Origin: Aspidiotus rigidus
Lineage: Eukaryota > Arthropoda > Insecta > Hemiptera > Diaspididae
Direction of reading: 5' to 3'
DNA: 64,000 bases
Assembly (NCBI GenBank): GCA_035079385.1
Contig: JAVHKY010000052.1
Span: 9,300,001-9,364,000, forward strand
The notes beneath the pieces were generated by a model. That model was not told the origin of the DNA. It ran no database searches and worked only from the letters and a program-made list of their open reading frames with translations. This document shows positions 1-10,126 of the stretch, piece after piece. Made by a program: the position numbers and the translations under genes. Numbering within the stretch: position 1 is the stretch's first letter; each line of letters opens with the position of its first letter.

Positions 1-532
1 GATACGAACGCGAATAAGAAACGTTAAGTTTGAAACATCAGGTTAAAATTATTTTATTATCAGAGGCTCAAGAGAGTACATTCGATCATGAAGTTCGCGG
101 ATAGAATAATTCTGGTTACAAAAGTACTTACGAGGAAACTGCGCTTTGGTCGTTAAACAAAGAATATTTTACCGTTACGTTAAGACAAAAATAGATAGGG
201 GTTAGCTGATTCATATCCTAAATATTTTAACAATGAGAGTTTTACTATTATACCGTTAGTTTTGTCGCTAAGAGGATGCGGGCTATATGAATCATCAAGG
301 TACGGGTAAACTACATATTTTCTACGATTTTAAATATTCGCGCATTCTTTTCTGTACATGTACGTGACGTCGAACGGCGTCACAGTACCCCTCTTACTAC
401 GAAAAAAAATTTTGTTGGGGCTGAGCTTGAGAAGTAAGTGGCCTGGGGGTCGCAATATTATATATACATGTGTGGAAAAAATTATTGGACAAGAAGGGTG
501 CACAATGGGTAATAAAAAAAAGAAAATTCCAG
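1..532. other. Unassigned sequence at left edge
   Basis: No gene or recognisable transposon protein is seen. Around 361-385 there is an imperfect palindrome, ACGTGACGTCGAACGGCGTCAC, similar to one inside the repeat that follows, so this may be the outer part of the same repeat family. Confidence 0.4.
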
Positions 533-540
533 AAAAAATG

Positions 541-895
541 TAAGGATATATTATTATGATAAAATCTCGATTGTTACGGTTTTCGAATTATGCTGCTATA
601 CGAGGGATACGTGACGTCGAACCTCGTCGACGTCACAATAAGTCAACTTGACAGTCTCTGCAGGCACCCCCCCTCCCCCCGTGACCACGGAAGCAACAAT
701 CCTATAAGCCACTCAAGACACCCATTATCTTACAGACCCAGACACGTATGCCAGTGCACTGCATGTATGCCATCACGATACGGCTATCTGCAATGCAGGC
801 CTTCACGTCCAATTTTGTGGAGAAATTTGGTTTTGCCCTGCTTGTCACCTCCTTGAGCCGGCAACACACGCTGCTTATGGAATGATAGAGCATCC
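541..895 (+). repeat. Direct repeat copy A (LINE UTR module)
   Basis: This ~350-bp segment is nearly identical to 1603-1955, from the shared TATTATGATAAAATCTCG near the start to TTTTGCCAC at the end. Parts recur more divergently at 3810-4060 and 10965-11030 (for example CTCTGCGGGCAACC and GGCCTTCACGTCC), which ties it to the untranslated regions of the LINE further right. It holds no protein-coding frame I can support. Confidence 0.7.
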
Positions 896-1130
896 CACAT
901 TTTGCCACAATACATTTTCGCTGGCATTGGTTTAATCGTTCTTGGTCAAGATCGTTGCTTTCTATCCATCTCTCTGTCAGCTCGTTGATTGCCCCGGAGA
1001 AACTGAGTTCCATTCTGGCGATCGTAATGTTGAAGCTATTTTGCATTTTACGCACCACTTCGCTGAGCTCCTTTCTGACAGCTAATTCGTCTTCTTCTTC
1101 TCGAACGTTGTTCCATCTTTTTTGTGCCAT
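895..1130 (-). pseudogene. Gag-like or ORF1-like fragment, truncated
   Basis: Read leftwards from 1130, the frame gives about 78 residues rich in charged and heptad-like positions (starting MAQKRWNNVREEEDELAV and ending near a C-x3-C-x4-C cluster). Then it runs into repeat copy A at ~895 and continues there only by chance. About 160 bases upstream lies a candidate tRNA primer-binding site, so this may be the start of the gag of a truncated LTR element. The assignment rests on position and composition only; I do not recognise the protein family. Confidence 0.3.
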
Positions 1131-1290
1131 TTAGGGTCAGTTGGTACTCAAAAATAAGCCAAAGGTGCGAATAGGTTGATTTAAAAAGAAAATATGAGAG
1201 GAAAAAAATTATACAATTTTCAAGAACGGCGATTGACAGAATTTACTGATATTCGACGCGAACGGAAAAACTCGATAATTGAATAAAATT

Positions 1291-1304
1291 TAGTTTGGGC
1301 GCCA
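1291..1304 (-). promoter_or_regulatory. Candidate retroelement primer-binding site
   Basis: On the minus strand the sequence TGGCGCCCAAACTA follows two bases after a possible LTR end (CCCATCACA). TGGCGCCC is the usual start of a primer-binding site for a host tRNA in many LTR elements. No second LTR copy is visible in the window, so this is a weak call. Confidence 0.3.
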
Positions 1305-1602
1305 CTTGTGATGGGCTAAAAGGGTTGAGTTGTACAAAAACTACTAAGTTCACATTGATGCGAAAGAGTATTTAATTACATAAAGTTTCGCAGAGACGTT
1401 ATGATTTAGTGAGAACGAAAAGGTGGAATGAATATTGGTGCGAAATTGATTTACTAAGTAACTGCGTATTTGAGAATATCTGATGCAATATTTCGGTTTG
1501 TTAGCGTATGTTCCTAGTGGCCCATTAGTAATTTAGTTTACATCTTATTCATACTGGACATGTGGTAGGAGGAGTCAAATCTAACGGATAAACAGAAAAA
1601 AC

Positions 1603-2238
1603 GTAAGGGTATAATATTATGATAAAATCTCGATTGTTACGTTTTCGAATTCTGCTGCTATACGAGGGATACGTGACGTCGAACCTCGTCGACGTCACAA
1701 TAAGTCAACTTGACAGTCTCTGCAGGCACCCCCCCCGTGACCACGGAAGCAACAATCCTATAAGCCACTCAAGACACCCATTATCTTACAGACCCAGACA
1801 CGTATGCCAGTGCACTGCATGTATGCCATCGCGATACGGCTATCTGCAATGCAGGCCTTCACGTCCAATTTTGTGGAGAAATTTGGTTTTGCCCTGCTTG
1901 TCACCTACTTAAGCCGGCAACACACGCTGCTTATGGAATGATAGAGCATTCCACATTTTGCCACCGCCTTCTCAATCATTTATTGACAATTTGGGCTCTC
2001 ACGTCCAATCAGGTTTCTCCACTGACTGGGTTACGTACCGTCCCATTGCTTGTCCCTTATTTATTGACACTAGCAGGCTTTCACGTCCAAACATATACTC
2101 CTGCTCTGCCTGTTTGGGTTACATACCACCCCGTCTCTGCCCGCCCCCCTAGGCCGGCAAATATGCACTGTCTTCACATCTCGAACCAACTTCCAACTCG
2201 CCTCAATGCGAGGACCTCCCCCCCCCCCAAAAAAAAAA
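1603..2238 (+). mobile_element. LINE unit 1: 5'-truncated 3' end with poly(A)
   Basis: It starts with repeat copy B and continues through UTR modules with CTTCACGTCC-type and GGGTTACGTACCG-type motifs to a C-run and A-run ending at 2238. The A-run is followed at once by TTAGG-type repeats. It has no coding frame; it looks like a 3' remnant of the same LINE family as the full-length copy at 4432. Confidence 0.6.
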
Positions 2239-2256
2239 GTTAGGTTAGGTTAGCAT
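2239..2256 (+). repeat. TTAGG repeats plus GCAT: LINE target site 1
   Basis: The sequence GTTAGGTTAGGTTAGCAT sits between the poly(A) of unit 1 and the 5' end (CCCCCTCCGGGGGGCG) of unit 2. The last 14 bases, GGTTAGGTTAGCAT, recur exactly at 4418-4431 and 11191-11204. TTAGG is the ancestral insect telomere repeat. Confidence 0.8.
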
Positions 2257-4417
2257 CCCCCTCCGGGGGGCGCACTGGCGGGGACACAATTGTGTCTTGG
2301 AACCGGTGCGTCTTCAAGCCTCACCACTGCCTTGCCGTGGTGAGGGGGCTTACGACTGGGAGAGGAAGCCATTGCTTTGGACAGCACGCGGTGGAAGCTG
2401 AAAGCGGAAAGGCAAATAGTCGCTGTCACTCTCCAATATAGTCAACTAAAAGTGGTGTAGGCGAACTCCCCACTCAAAGGATGTCAATCAGGGTCCTCCC
2501 CGCTGCTACGTGGGAAGCAAGGAGTAACTGACACATCCTTAAGTCTAGCTGCTACCATACTCGTATGGTGAGGGGAGTCACTCCCTCGGGAATGACAAAG
2601 CAGCGGGCTCGCACAGACTTCTCCCTGTGTACGTCACCCTCATATTTTAGCATCACTGTTCACCACTCTATCCTATCTTTCTTCTCTTTTCGCTAGGTCA
2701 AGACATCTTTCCTATCTCTCTCACTCTTCTATCTTCATGGCTGTCGACTTACGACAGGGTAACTGCACCACAGCAGGGGGTCCAGTATCGGGATTCCTAC
2801 CGATCTCTTTGACCCTTCTTCTCTGTTTTCATCCATGCTCTCTCGCATGCGTAAACCACCCCTCGCAGCACAGCCGGTAACTGGGGTTACGTACTGCTGA
2901 GCCTCGTACCCACTGAAGGATATTTGCAGGCCTTCACGTCCAACGGGTTGGGTTGGGTTACGTACTGCCCTGCCTAGCACATCTGGATATGGGTAAGTGG
3001 CGCAGCCTTCACGTCCTGGCTGCGGGTTGCACACTCACGCGAGATCCACAGAACCTAGCCTAACATATACCTCCAATCCATATCTGACTAACGTTAGACT
3101 TCTAAAACCCCCTCCACTACAACTGTCCTCGGACAAGTAGAGGAGCCTTTGGACATTGTTCCTACTAATCCACACCTCTTCCCTGAAGATGACGCTGAAA
3201 TGTGATGGGAAAACCATGTACAGGTAATCCCAGATCATGGAAGCAACCCCTCTCTACTACCCATCAGCGGAAGCAGAGAGGCCTCCGGAATACCATACCT
3301 ATTCCCACCAAACCACACCTTCACTCAGCTAACCAGCCGAGGAAGACTCCAACAACCACATCTGTCCTTTCAAGGCAGATGCAGAAATGCAATAGAGAAA
3401 CCCATCTGCGGGCGACCCTTGACCATGGAAGCAAACCCCTCTTCTTCCTCTACCTCCCACACCAGGGATGAGTGGACGGACTGGGAACATCATTCCCACC
3501 TTAGTAATAGTAGTAGTACTATCATTATTGTTATTATTATTATTACCTACTTTTAGGCCTTACCCTTACAAATTAGTTTATCTACTCACTCGCCAACTAT
3601 CAGTTGACGACCTCCAAACCACACGTTCTTCACTCCTGAAGAAGTCGCTGACGCGCGTCAGGATCTGCCCTGTCCGCGGAAGCGTACCCCTCTCTACTCC
3701 CTTTCAGGGAATTAGTCAAGTAGAGAGCCTCGGAACACTGTTTCCCACTAAACCACACACCCTCACAGGGAACGCCGAAGTGAGATGGGGGAAACCCGTC
3801 CAGTGCATAAACCTTCTCGGTACAGTCTCTGCGGGCAACCCCCTGATCACTGAAGCAACATTGCATAAGCCACCCAAGACACCCATCGTCTTACAGATCA
3901 GACAAGTACTGCGTGCGTTGCTTCCGATACGGTTATCTGCAATGCAGGCCTTCACGTCCAGTTTTGTGGGAGAAACCGGGTTACGTACTGTCCTGCTTGT
4001 CACCTCCTTAAGCATAAGTAATACACGCAAGTACTGACTGCTATCGCATCTATTCGCCATTGCACCGCCAGGATATTTATTGACAACACAAGGCTTTCAC
4101 GTCCAGTCAAGTATTCTCTGTTACCTGACTGGGTTACGTACCGTCCCACTGCTTGTCCCTCATTTATTGACATTAGCAGGCATTCACGTCCAATCAGGGG
4201 TGTTGACTGATTGAGTTACGTACTGTCCCGCCTCTGCCCCCCCCCCTAGGCTGGCGAATACGCGATATCTCCACGTCTCGATCAACTACCAACTCGCCTC
4301 TCGCGAGGAACCAACCCCCCCCCCCCCAAAAAAAAAAAAAAGGTCTTTACCGCGGAATATATTCGCCCCACCGAGTAAGTTCGGACTGGGGAACCCCAAA
4401 AAAAAAAAAAAAAAAAA
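2257..4417 (+). mobile_element. LINE unit 2: non-autonomous copy, no ORFs
   Basis: It begins CCCCCTCCGGGGGGCG, like the 5' end of the full-length LINE, and ends with the same 3' module (4346-4395, TCGCCCCACCGAGTAAGTTC then GGACTGGGGAACCCC) and a poly(A) tail at ~4398-4417. Between them are UTR-like modules, a short TAG/TTA microsatellite (~3508-3545) and no ORF1 or ORF2. It is flanked on both sides by GGTTAGGTTAGCAT. This is best read as a deletion derivative or UTR-only passenger mobilised by the autonomous element. Confidence 0.65.
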
Positions 4418-4431
4418 GGTTAGGTTAGCAT
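4418..4431 (+). repeat. LINE target-site duplication, left copy
   Basis: GGTTAGGTTAGCAT lies directly after the poly(A) of unit 2 and directly before the 5' end of the full-length LINE. It is matched base for base at 11191-11204 after that LINE's poly(A), giving a 14-bp TSD; 14 bp is also the TSD length known for R1. Confidence 0.85.
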
Positions 4432-5258
4432 CCCCCTCTGGGGGGCGTATCAGGGGGTCCTGATGCGTCACCAAGTGTTTCCACAACCTTGCCGCGGTGA
4501 GGGGGCTCAAGATCACAAAGATCGACTAATAGTGGAAATGCTCGCATGGTTTTCACCCCATGTATGACTGTCACAATCCTTAATCATCAATCCTTCCTTC
4601 ACACTTCCGCAGGGAGGCAATCACACCTACCCTGTATCCTATCCTAAATTCCCCATTCCTCTGTCGTGAGCCGCGGGACAACTCACAATCCCGCGAATGT
4701 CTAGCGAGTACTGACTTGGGAGAAATAGCGCTCTCCTGTAGCCCAAGCGGGAATCAAGTACTCGAACACCAGGGAATGTCAGACTGGGGTTACGTACTGC
4801 TTGCAGCCTTCACATCCACTGTGGGGTTAAGTACTGCAGGCCTTCACGTCCATCTTGGCGGATTTGGGTTACGTACTGCCCTGCCTTCACTTCCTACAGT
4901 GGGTGACGTACTGCTGCGAGCCTTCACGTCCCGGACCAACATCTCCCACTCACTCACATTCAAGTCGTCGGGAGAGTCACCCCTCGATGCAGTCTACTGG
5001 GTGTCTCTACTGGGATGCCCCGTGCTCCTGTAACTCTAGGGCTCGGAGAGTAGAGACTGTGCTTCAATGTACACCCGCTTCACCCAAAATCGTCACGTCA
5101 ATCCCACGGTACCTGGCCAGGGGATGCATGGCTGAGACGTATGTCAGTCTACAGGGAACCTGCAGATACCTCCCGACCTCTGCAGTATATAGGGTCATCC
5201 AGGTACGACGCACTGCCTGGAGGAAGACTACTTCGTTCACTACTCGTGGGAACACATT
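4432..5258 (+). repeat. LINE 5' UTR with repeated TTCACGTCC motif
   Basis: This leader begins CCCCCTCTGGGGGGCG, a short GC hairpin shared with unit 2. From ~4780 to 4935 it carries iterated modules of the form (G)CCTTCAC(G/T)TCC followed 15-40 bases later by GGGTTACGTACTGC. The same pair of motifs recurs in units 1 and 2 (near 2005, 2080, 2935, 3015, 3950, 4100 and 4190). Its role is unknown; an internal promoter or an RNA structure is possible. Confidence 0.6.
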
Positions 5259-7103
5259 ATGTATTCTTTAAATCCAACTACCCCCCCTACGACCGCTCAT
5301 ACCGGAAATCCGAATATGGACCTGGGAAAGCAGAACCTTGCGGCTGCTTCCCGGATGATCGAACCGCAAGTCATCTTGTCTCCTCTGCCGCCACAGAACG
5401 AGACAAACAGCGCCAACATGATGGAAATGGACCCGTCCACGCCTATCAACCTATCATCGGACTCAGACGACGACTGGTTGAACAACAGCCAACCAACAGG
5501 AACGAGAAAACCTAAAACCAGATTCCACCCCGCACCAGTCCACAAGGCGGCCAAGGACCACCTGAAGAGATTGCGAGCCCTCGGCTTCCATAACCTTGGC
5601 GACACCAGAGTAAAATACTGGGAACCGAAATACCTCCACGAAGACCCTGCTCAACACAAAAGCAGGCGCCTAGTCGAATGCAGCAATATGGACACATTCC
5701 TTCCGTCCAAGGAAAAGGCAAACAACACCCACCACCCCAAGGCGAAAACACCAACCAGTAAACAACCCAGCTGCGTGCTCCCCCAAGAAAGCAACAGCAG
5801 TGCAACTGCCAGGAAGAGGCAACGGCTAGATGACACCACCCTAGAGGAATCAGCCATCATAGAGAACCTACGGAAGGAGCTGAGCCAAGAACGCAAGGCC
5901 CGCAGGGAGCTCAATGACAGAGTGAACTCTATGACAAAACAGATCTCGACGCTGACTAAAACAATTAGGGAGCTAACTGATAAACTGATGAAGCAGCAGA
6001 CTCCCACCACAACCCCATCCACCCAAGATCCTAGTCTTGAAGTCCTAGCTCCAGGAATCAAGAAATTGGTGGACACAATACTCCAACCAATCCTGAGCTC
6101 CCTTGCAAGCAACGCCTCATCCACCACCTCTGGAGAGAAAAAGAAGAAGAAGAAGGGCCCTGCGCCACCAATACCCATGGCTCAGACCCAACAAAAAACC
6201 TACGCTGCAGCAGTGACCACTCCAACGGTCCAGATTGCCGGCCATGGCCCAGCCACCAGCCACCTCAAGAAGGTTGCTGCAGCCCATGCGGCGGCAACCT
6301 CCAGTCAGTCACAAACGACCACCTCAACCCCCGCCTCGCAGACACAGAACACCCGGAACGTCCTGTTACTCCCATCACAGGACAATCCGAACGTGCTGCA
6401 GAAGCTACAGAACATGCCGGAGGCCAACCCCGAGGCCTTGGGGGTCAAGAGGCATGTACCATTCCCTGCTGGAGCGGTACTTGTCTCTTGCTCCTCACAG
6501 GAGAAGGCAGACGCCCTTAGAAAAATCGCATGTAGTGTTGGCATCCAAGAAAAGAAGATGACCACCAAACTTCCGGAAGTCCGCATTCATGGCATCCACA
6601 AGTCCATTACTACAGAGGATATAACCACAAAAATATCCAACAAGTTTGGGGAAGCGCCCACTGACGTGAAGCTTTTCCCCAGCAAATCCACTAAATACCC
6701 TGACTCCTTCTTCGCAGTCGCAACAACCTCGCTTGCCTTGAAGGAGAAAATGGGGAAAGCCAACACCATGCGATTAGGCTGGACCATGTGCCGCATCAAC
6801 ACTACCATCCAGGTGAAACGCTGTCCGAACTGCGACCTACTGGGACACACTGCCAGCAAGTGCACCAGGATGGACACGCCGTCGGCAGAAGCCTCCCCCC
6901 AACCCGCTCAGACTACCTGCAAGGACTGCGTCAACTACAACGACACAGTGAAGAAGACGACAGCGGGATCCTCACACGTGAAGGCAAGATTGAGGCCTAT
7001 CAACCACAAGACGGGCAACAAACAGTGCCCCACCCTTCTTGCCTTCCAAAGGAAGGCCCTGCCGACACGCCCAGGAAAGGCTCCAACACCCGCCACACAA
7101 TGA
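5259..7103 (+). CDS. LINE ORF1 protein (Gag-like, CCHC)
   Basis: ORF1 of the LINE encodes a 614-residue RNA-binding chaperone-like protein expected to package element RNA with ORF2. The N-terminus has an acidic serine stretch (SSDSDDD, about residues 67-73). Residues ~195-245 form a likely coiled coil rich in Leu, Lys and Glu. A Lys run (~290-298) and a long Ala/Thr/Ser-rich linker follow. Near residue 520 is a clear zinc knuckle, CPNCDLLGHTASKC (C-x2-C-x4-H-x4-C), then a looser C-x2-C...H...C set, as is common in R1-clade ORF1. Met at 5259 is the first in frame; Met20 (MDLGKQN) is a possible alternative. The stop overlaps the ORF2 start as ATGA. No breaks are seen. Confidence 0.85.
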   Translation: MYSLNPTTPPTTAHTGNPNMDLGKQNLAAASRMIEPQVILSPLPPQNETNSANMMEMDPSTPINLSSDSDDDWLNNSQPTGTRKPKTRFHPAPVHKAAKDHLKRLRALGFHNLGDTRVKYWEPKYLHEDPAQHKSRRLVECSNMDTFLPSKEKANNTHHPKAKTPTSKQPSCVLPQESNSSATARKRQRLDDTTLEESAIIENLRKELSQERKARRELNDRVNSMTKQISTLTKTIRELTDKLMKQQTPTTTPSTQDPSLEVLAPGIKKLVDTILQPILSSLASNASSTTSGEKKKKKKGPAPPIPMAQTQQKTYAAAVTTPTVQIAGHGPATSHLKKVAAAHAAATSSQSQTTTSTPASQTQNTRNVLLLPSQDNPNVLQKLQNMPEANPEALGVKRHVPFPAGAVLVSCSSQEKADALRKIACSVGIQEKKMTTKLPEVRIHGIHKSITTEDITTKISNKFGEAPTDVKLFPSKSTKYPDSFFAVATTSLALKEKMGKANTMRLGWTMCRINTTIQVKRCPNCDLLGHTASKCTRMDTPSAEASPQPAQTTCKDCVNYNDTVKKTTAGSSHVKARLRPINHKTGNKQCPTLLAFQRKALPTRPGKAPTPATQ

Positions 7104-10100
7104 GCAGTACATTGCGAATTGTCTACCTGAACTGCAACCATGGGAAAAGCGCCACTTACAACGCCCCCTTGTTTGCAGCCTCAGAAGATGCAGACATCCT
7201 CTGCCTAACGGAGCCACACTATCCACCTGGAGCGGACAGCATAAGAGCACCTGGATGGGATTCCATATGCCAACCCAGATGCGCTATACTCGTCAGGAAG
7301 GATATTGAGCATGTGCCCACACCAACCAACCACGAGGACATTGTAGCAACACAGATAGGATTGACCATATTCTTCTGCTGTTATCTATCTCCAAGCGAAG
7401 AGATCCACAATGTCCTAGACCCGCTATTTGCACATGTTCAACGTCTCCAGAGAGCACCCATCATCATCACGGGTGACTTCAACTGCCAGACCAGCATGAT
7501 CCCGGGCTACCACACTACAGAGAGAGGTGCCCACTTCGAGGACTTCCTGGTGCTGGCAGACTTGGAACTGGCTAATAACACCCAGCCAACCTGGAGACGC
7601 GGCATACACACCTCAGTAAACGACTACTTCTGCTATAAGAACGTGGAGGTAGGCGATTATCTGGTGGTGGACGACGACTCTCATTCTGACCACTACCTTA
7701 TCACGGCAGTGGCCAGAATGGCGGTGAGTAGGAAAGAAAAATCCTATAGTACTGACCCAGACAAGCTCTCGTCCGCAATCAGGAACCTTACATTCGCCCC
7801 GCTGAAAGTAGATACAATCAGCGAGGTGGATGGATTCCTAGGGAATCTGACTGCAATGCTCCAGGGATGCATCAAATCCGCATCCAAGGAGATTGTAGTC
7901 AGGAACAAGAAACCCCCATTCTGGTGCGCTGAACTGGAGGTCCTCAAAAGAACCTTGAAGACCATCGCTCGCCGGATCAAGCGCACCAACTGCGACACAT
8001 CTAAGTCAGTACTCCTACTCACCCGAAAGATGCTGAGGCAGGCGTACAGGAAGATACTCCTGCAGAAGAAGTTCACCTCATTCAGGGAACTCTGTACGCA
8101 GTCGTCACCGTGGGGTAAACCTTATAAACTTATGAAGTATACCCCGCAGAAGCCGCTCCCACTCCTGACTAGCGCATCTGGCCAGCACTGCGTCACCAAA
8201 GCAGACAGCATCCAGCTGCTGCTAAGGGAGAAGTTTCCAGCTTCGACGCAGCTGCTGGACCGTGACCAGCACACCGGATCCGAAGCGCCGAGCCCAGAAA
8301 TAACGCCGGAAGAGGTCAAGGACATCATCCGCGTCCTTCCAAACCACAAGGCCCCCGGACCTGACGGAATTAACACCAGAGCGGTGAAAGCCCTCAACCG
8401 CCATCACCCGGAGGTTCTCGCAGCGCTATTCACCATCTGTCTGGGACTCGGCTACTTCCCCCGCCAATGGAGAGAGGGTAGGGCCGTCTTCCTACCCAAA
8501 CCAGGGAAGGATCCATCGGTCACTGGCAGTTACAGGCCACTGACCATGCTTTCTATCCTGGGGAAAGTGTACGAAAGAGTGGTCAACCGCAGAATAGTTG
8601 ATCACTTTGACGTGCACAAACCACTCCACAGGCGGCAGTACGGATTCCGGAAAGGTATTGGTACAGAGATGGCCGTCACTGAAGTGTGCAACACCTATGC
8701 GGAGAAATCAACTCAACACAGAGCAACAGCAGCTGTCTCTCTGGATATCAAAGGAGCCTTCGACCACATCGAATGGAATGGTATCCTGGAGCAGCTAGCG
8801 GCGGCCAACGTACCACAATACCTGGTGAGGACCATTTCTTCCTACCTGTGCGACCGTACAGTACATTGCGAGGGCCAGAGTACAACACTGGAACGGGGCT
8901 GCCCCCAAGGCTCAGTACTGGCCCCCACTCTATGGAATGTACTGTACGACGTACTAATCAACCAAGTGGAGCAGGCCTACCCTGACATCTTCGTATATGC
9001 GGATGACACTATAGTTATTGCATCCGCAGATACAAGAGAGGAACTAGAGGAGGGAGTAAGGGACTGCATTACCAAGGTCTCTGACTCCCTCAACACCTCC
9101 GGCCTGCTCCTCAACATTGGGAAGACAGAGATACTCCTGAAGTACCAACTGCCTCTGTACAGTAGGGGAAATGGTCAGGAAATCACCTTCACCGTGCTTG
9201 GTCACACTATCAAAGCGTCCAAGGTCATTAAGTACCTTGGCGTGATGATAGACAACAAGATGAAATTCAAGGCGCACCTCGAGTATATGGAGGAGAAGAT
9301 GATGAAGCGCATCCCCCTCCTCCAGAAACTTGCCCGCAACTTGTACGGATACAGCTTCAAGGCGCGGAAAGTGATGTTCCAGGGGCTGATCTTTTCACTT
9401 GCCAAATACTGCTCCTCTGTCTGGTACCATCGACTCCAGCTGAAGACCTATCGCAGCTCTATCGATAAGGTCCAACGCCGGTGCGATGTGATCAGCAGCA
9501 GGAGCTACAAGGACGTTAGCAAAGAAGTCGCTAGGGTCCTTGCAGCAAGCCCTCCACTACACTTGCAAATAGCGGAAAGATCAGTCAAGTGGCTGCTCTC
9601 GAAAGATATGCCTGTCAAACACTGGGGACACCTTCCCCAGGTGGAGACTGACGACGAAGGCGGCCTAGTGCTTCATGGCGACCCGGTATCTCCAGCCGAG
9701 GTAGCCAAAGCCCTCAGAGCAGCCACCCTGAACGAGTGGAACAGAGAATGGGTTAACATATCGCCAAAGAAGTGGCCCCAGACTATGTTCCCCACCGTTC
9801 ACGACCGACTGTGGATAAAGACTCCACCTAGCTTTTGGACTTCACAAGCACTCTCAGATCATGGCTGCCTCAGGTCATATCTGAAGCGAGTGAAGCCCAA
9901 CGCACCCGAAGGATTTGAACTCTGTCCAGCATGTGGACCCGGCTACCCTGAGACGGCCGAGCATGTGCTGACAGAGTGCATGCGCTTCACAGTCGGTCGA
10001 CCAATGGACTGGGACAGACTCGAGGAGCACCACATACCATACCTCCAGGAGGTGATGCTGAAGCTGTGGAAGATGGAGAACCCACACTTCCGCATCATCA

Positions 10101-10126
10101 ACCCAGAGATGGATGTAAGACCCTAA
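7100..10126 (+). CDS. LINE ORF2: endonuclease-reverse transcriptase
   Basis: ORF2 encodes the enzyme that nicks the target and copies the RNA in place. I start it at ATG 7100, which overlaps the ORF1 stop (ATGA, 7100-7103); the frame is open further upstream but there it overlaps the ORF1 zinc-knuckle region. The product is 1008 residues. The N-terminal APE-like endonuclease shows TEPH, ITGDFNCQ and a SDHYLI motif. The reverse transcriptase shows LPKPGKDP...YRPLTMLS, YGFRKG, SLDIKGAFDH, GCPQGSVLAPTLWN and FVYADDTIVIA (catalytic YADD). The C-terminus has CPACGPGYPETAEHVLTEC, the Cys-Cys-His-Cys motif typical of R1-type elements. No RNase H domain is evident. The ATGA overlap suggests termination-reinitiation, as described for the related SART1, which uses UAAUG. 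Confidence 0.9.
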   Translation: MSSTLRIVYLNCNHGKSATYNAPLFAASEDADILCLTEPHYPPGADSIRAPGWDSICQPRCAILVRKDIEHVPTPTNHEDIVATQIGLTIFFCCYLSPSEEIHNVLDPLFAHVQRLQRAPIIITGDFNCQTSMIPGYHTTERGAHFEDFLVLADLELANNTQPTWRRGIHTSVNDYFCYKNVEVGDYLVVDDDSHSDHYLITAVARMAVSRKEKSYSTDPDKLSSAIRNLTFAPLKVDTISEVDGFLGNLTAMLQGCIKSASKEIVVRNKKPPFWCAELEVLKRTLKTIARRIKRTNCDTSKSVLLLTRKMLRQAYRKILLQKKFTSFRELCTQSSPWGKPYKLMKYTPQKPLPLLTSASGQHCVTKADSIQLLLREKFPASTQLLDRDQHTGSEAPSPEITPEEVKDIIRVLPNHKAPGPDGINTRAVKALNRHHPEVLAALFTICLGLGYFPRQWREGRAVFLPKPGKDPSVTGSYRPLTMLSILGKVYERVVNRRIVDHFDVHKPLHRRQYGFRKGIGTEMAVTEVCNTYAEKSTQHRATAAVSLDIKGAFDHIEWNGILEQLAAANVPQYLVRTISSYLCDRTVHCEGQSTTLERGCPQGSVLAPTLWNVLYDVLINQVEQAYPDIFVYADDTIVIASADTREELEEGVRDCITKVSDSLNTSGLLLNIGKTEILLKYQLPLYSRGNGQEITFTVLGHTIKASKVIKYLGVMIDNKMKFKAHLEYMEEKMMKRIPLLQKLARNLYGYSFKARKVMFQGLIFSLAKYCSSVWYHRLQLKTYRSSIDKVQRRCDVISSRSYKDVSKEVARVLAASPPLHLQIAERSVKWLLSKDMPVKHWGHLPQVETDDEGGLVLHGDPVSPAEVAKALRAATLNEWNREWVNISPKKWPQTMFPTVHDRLWIKTPPSFWTSQALSDHGCLRSYLKRVKPNAPEGFELCPACGPGYPETAEHVLTECMRFTVGRPMDWDRLEEHHIPYLQEVMLKLWKMENPHFRIINPEMDVRP

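Noticed and set aside
702..894. Second half of the 142-codon minus frame
   Set aside because: It is the reverse strand of the LINE UTR repeat copy A, joined to the gag-like part by chance.
6788..7099. Upstream extension of LINE ORF2
   Set aside because: It overlaps the ORF1 zinc-knuckle region in another frame and has no endonuclease similarity; the ATG at 7100 overlapping the ORF1 stop is the better start.
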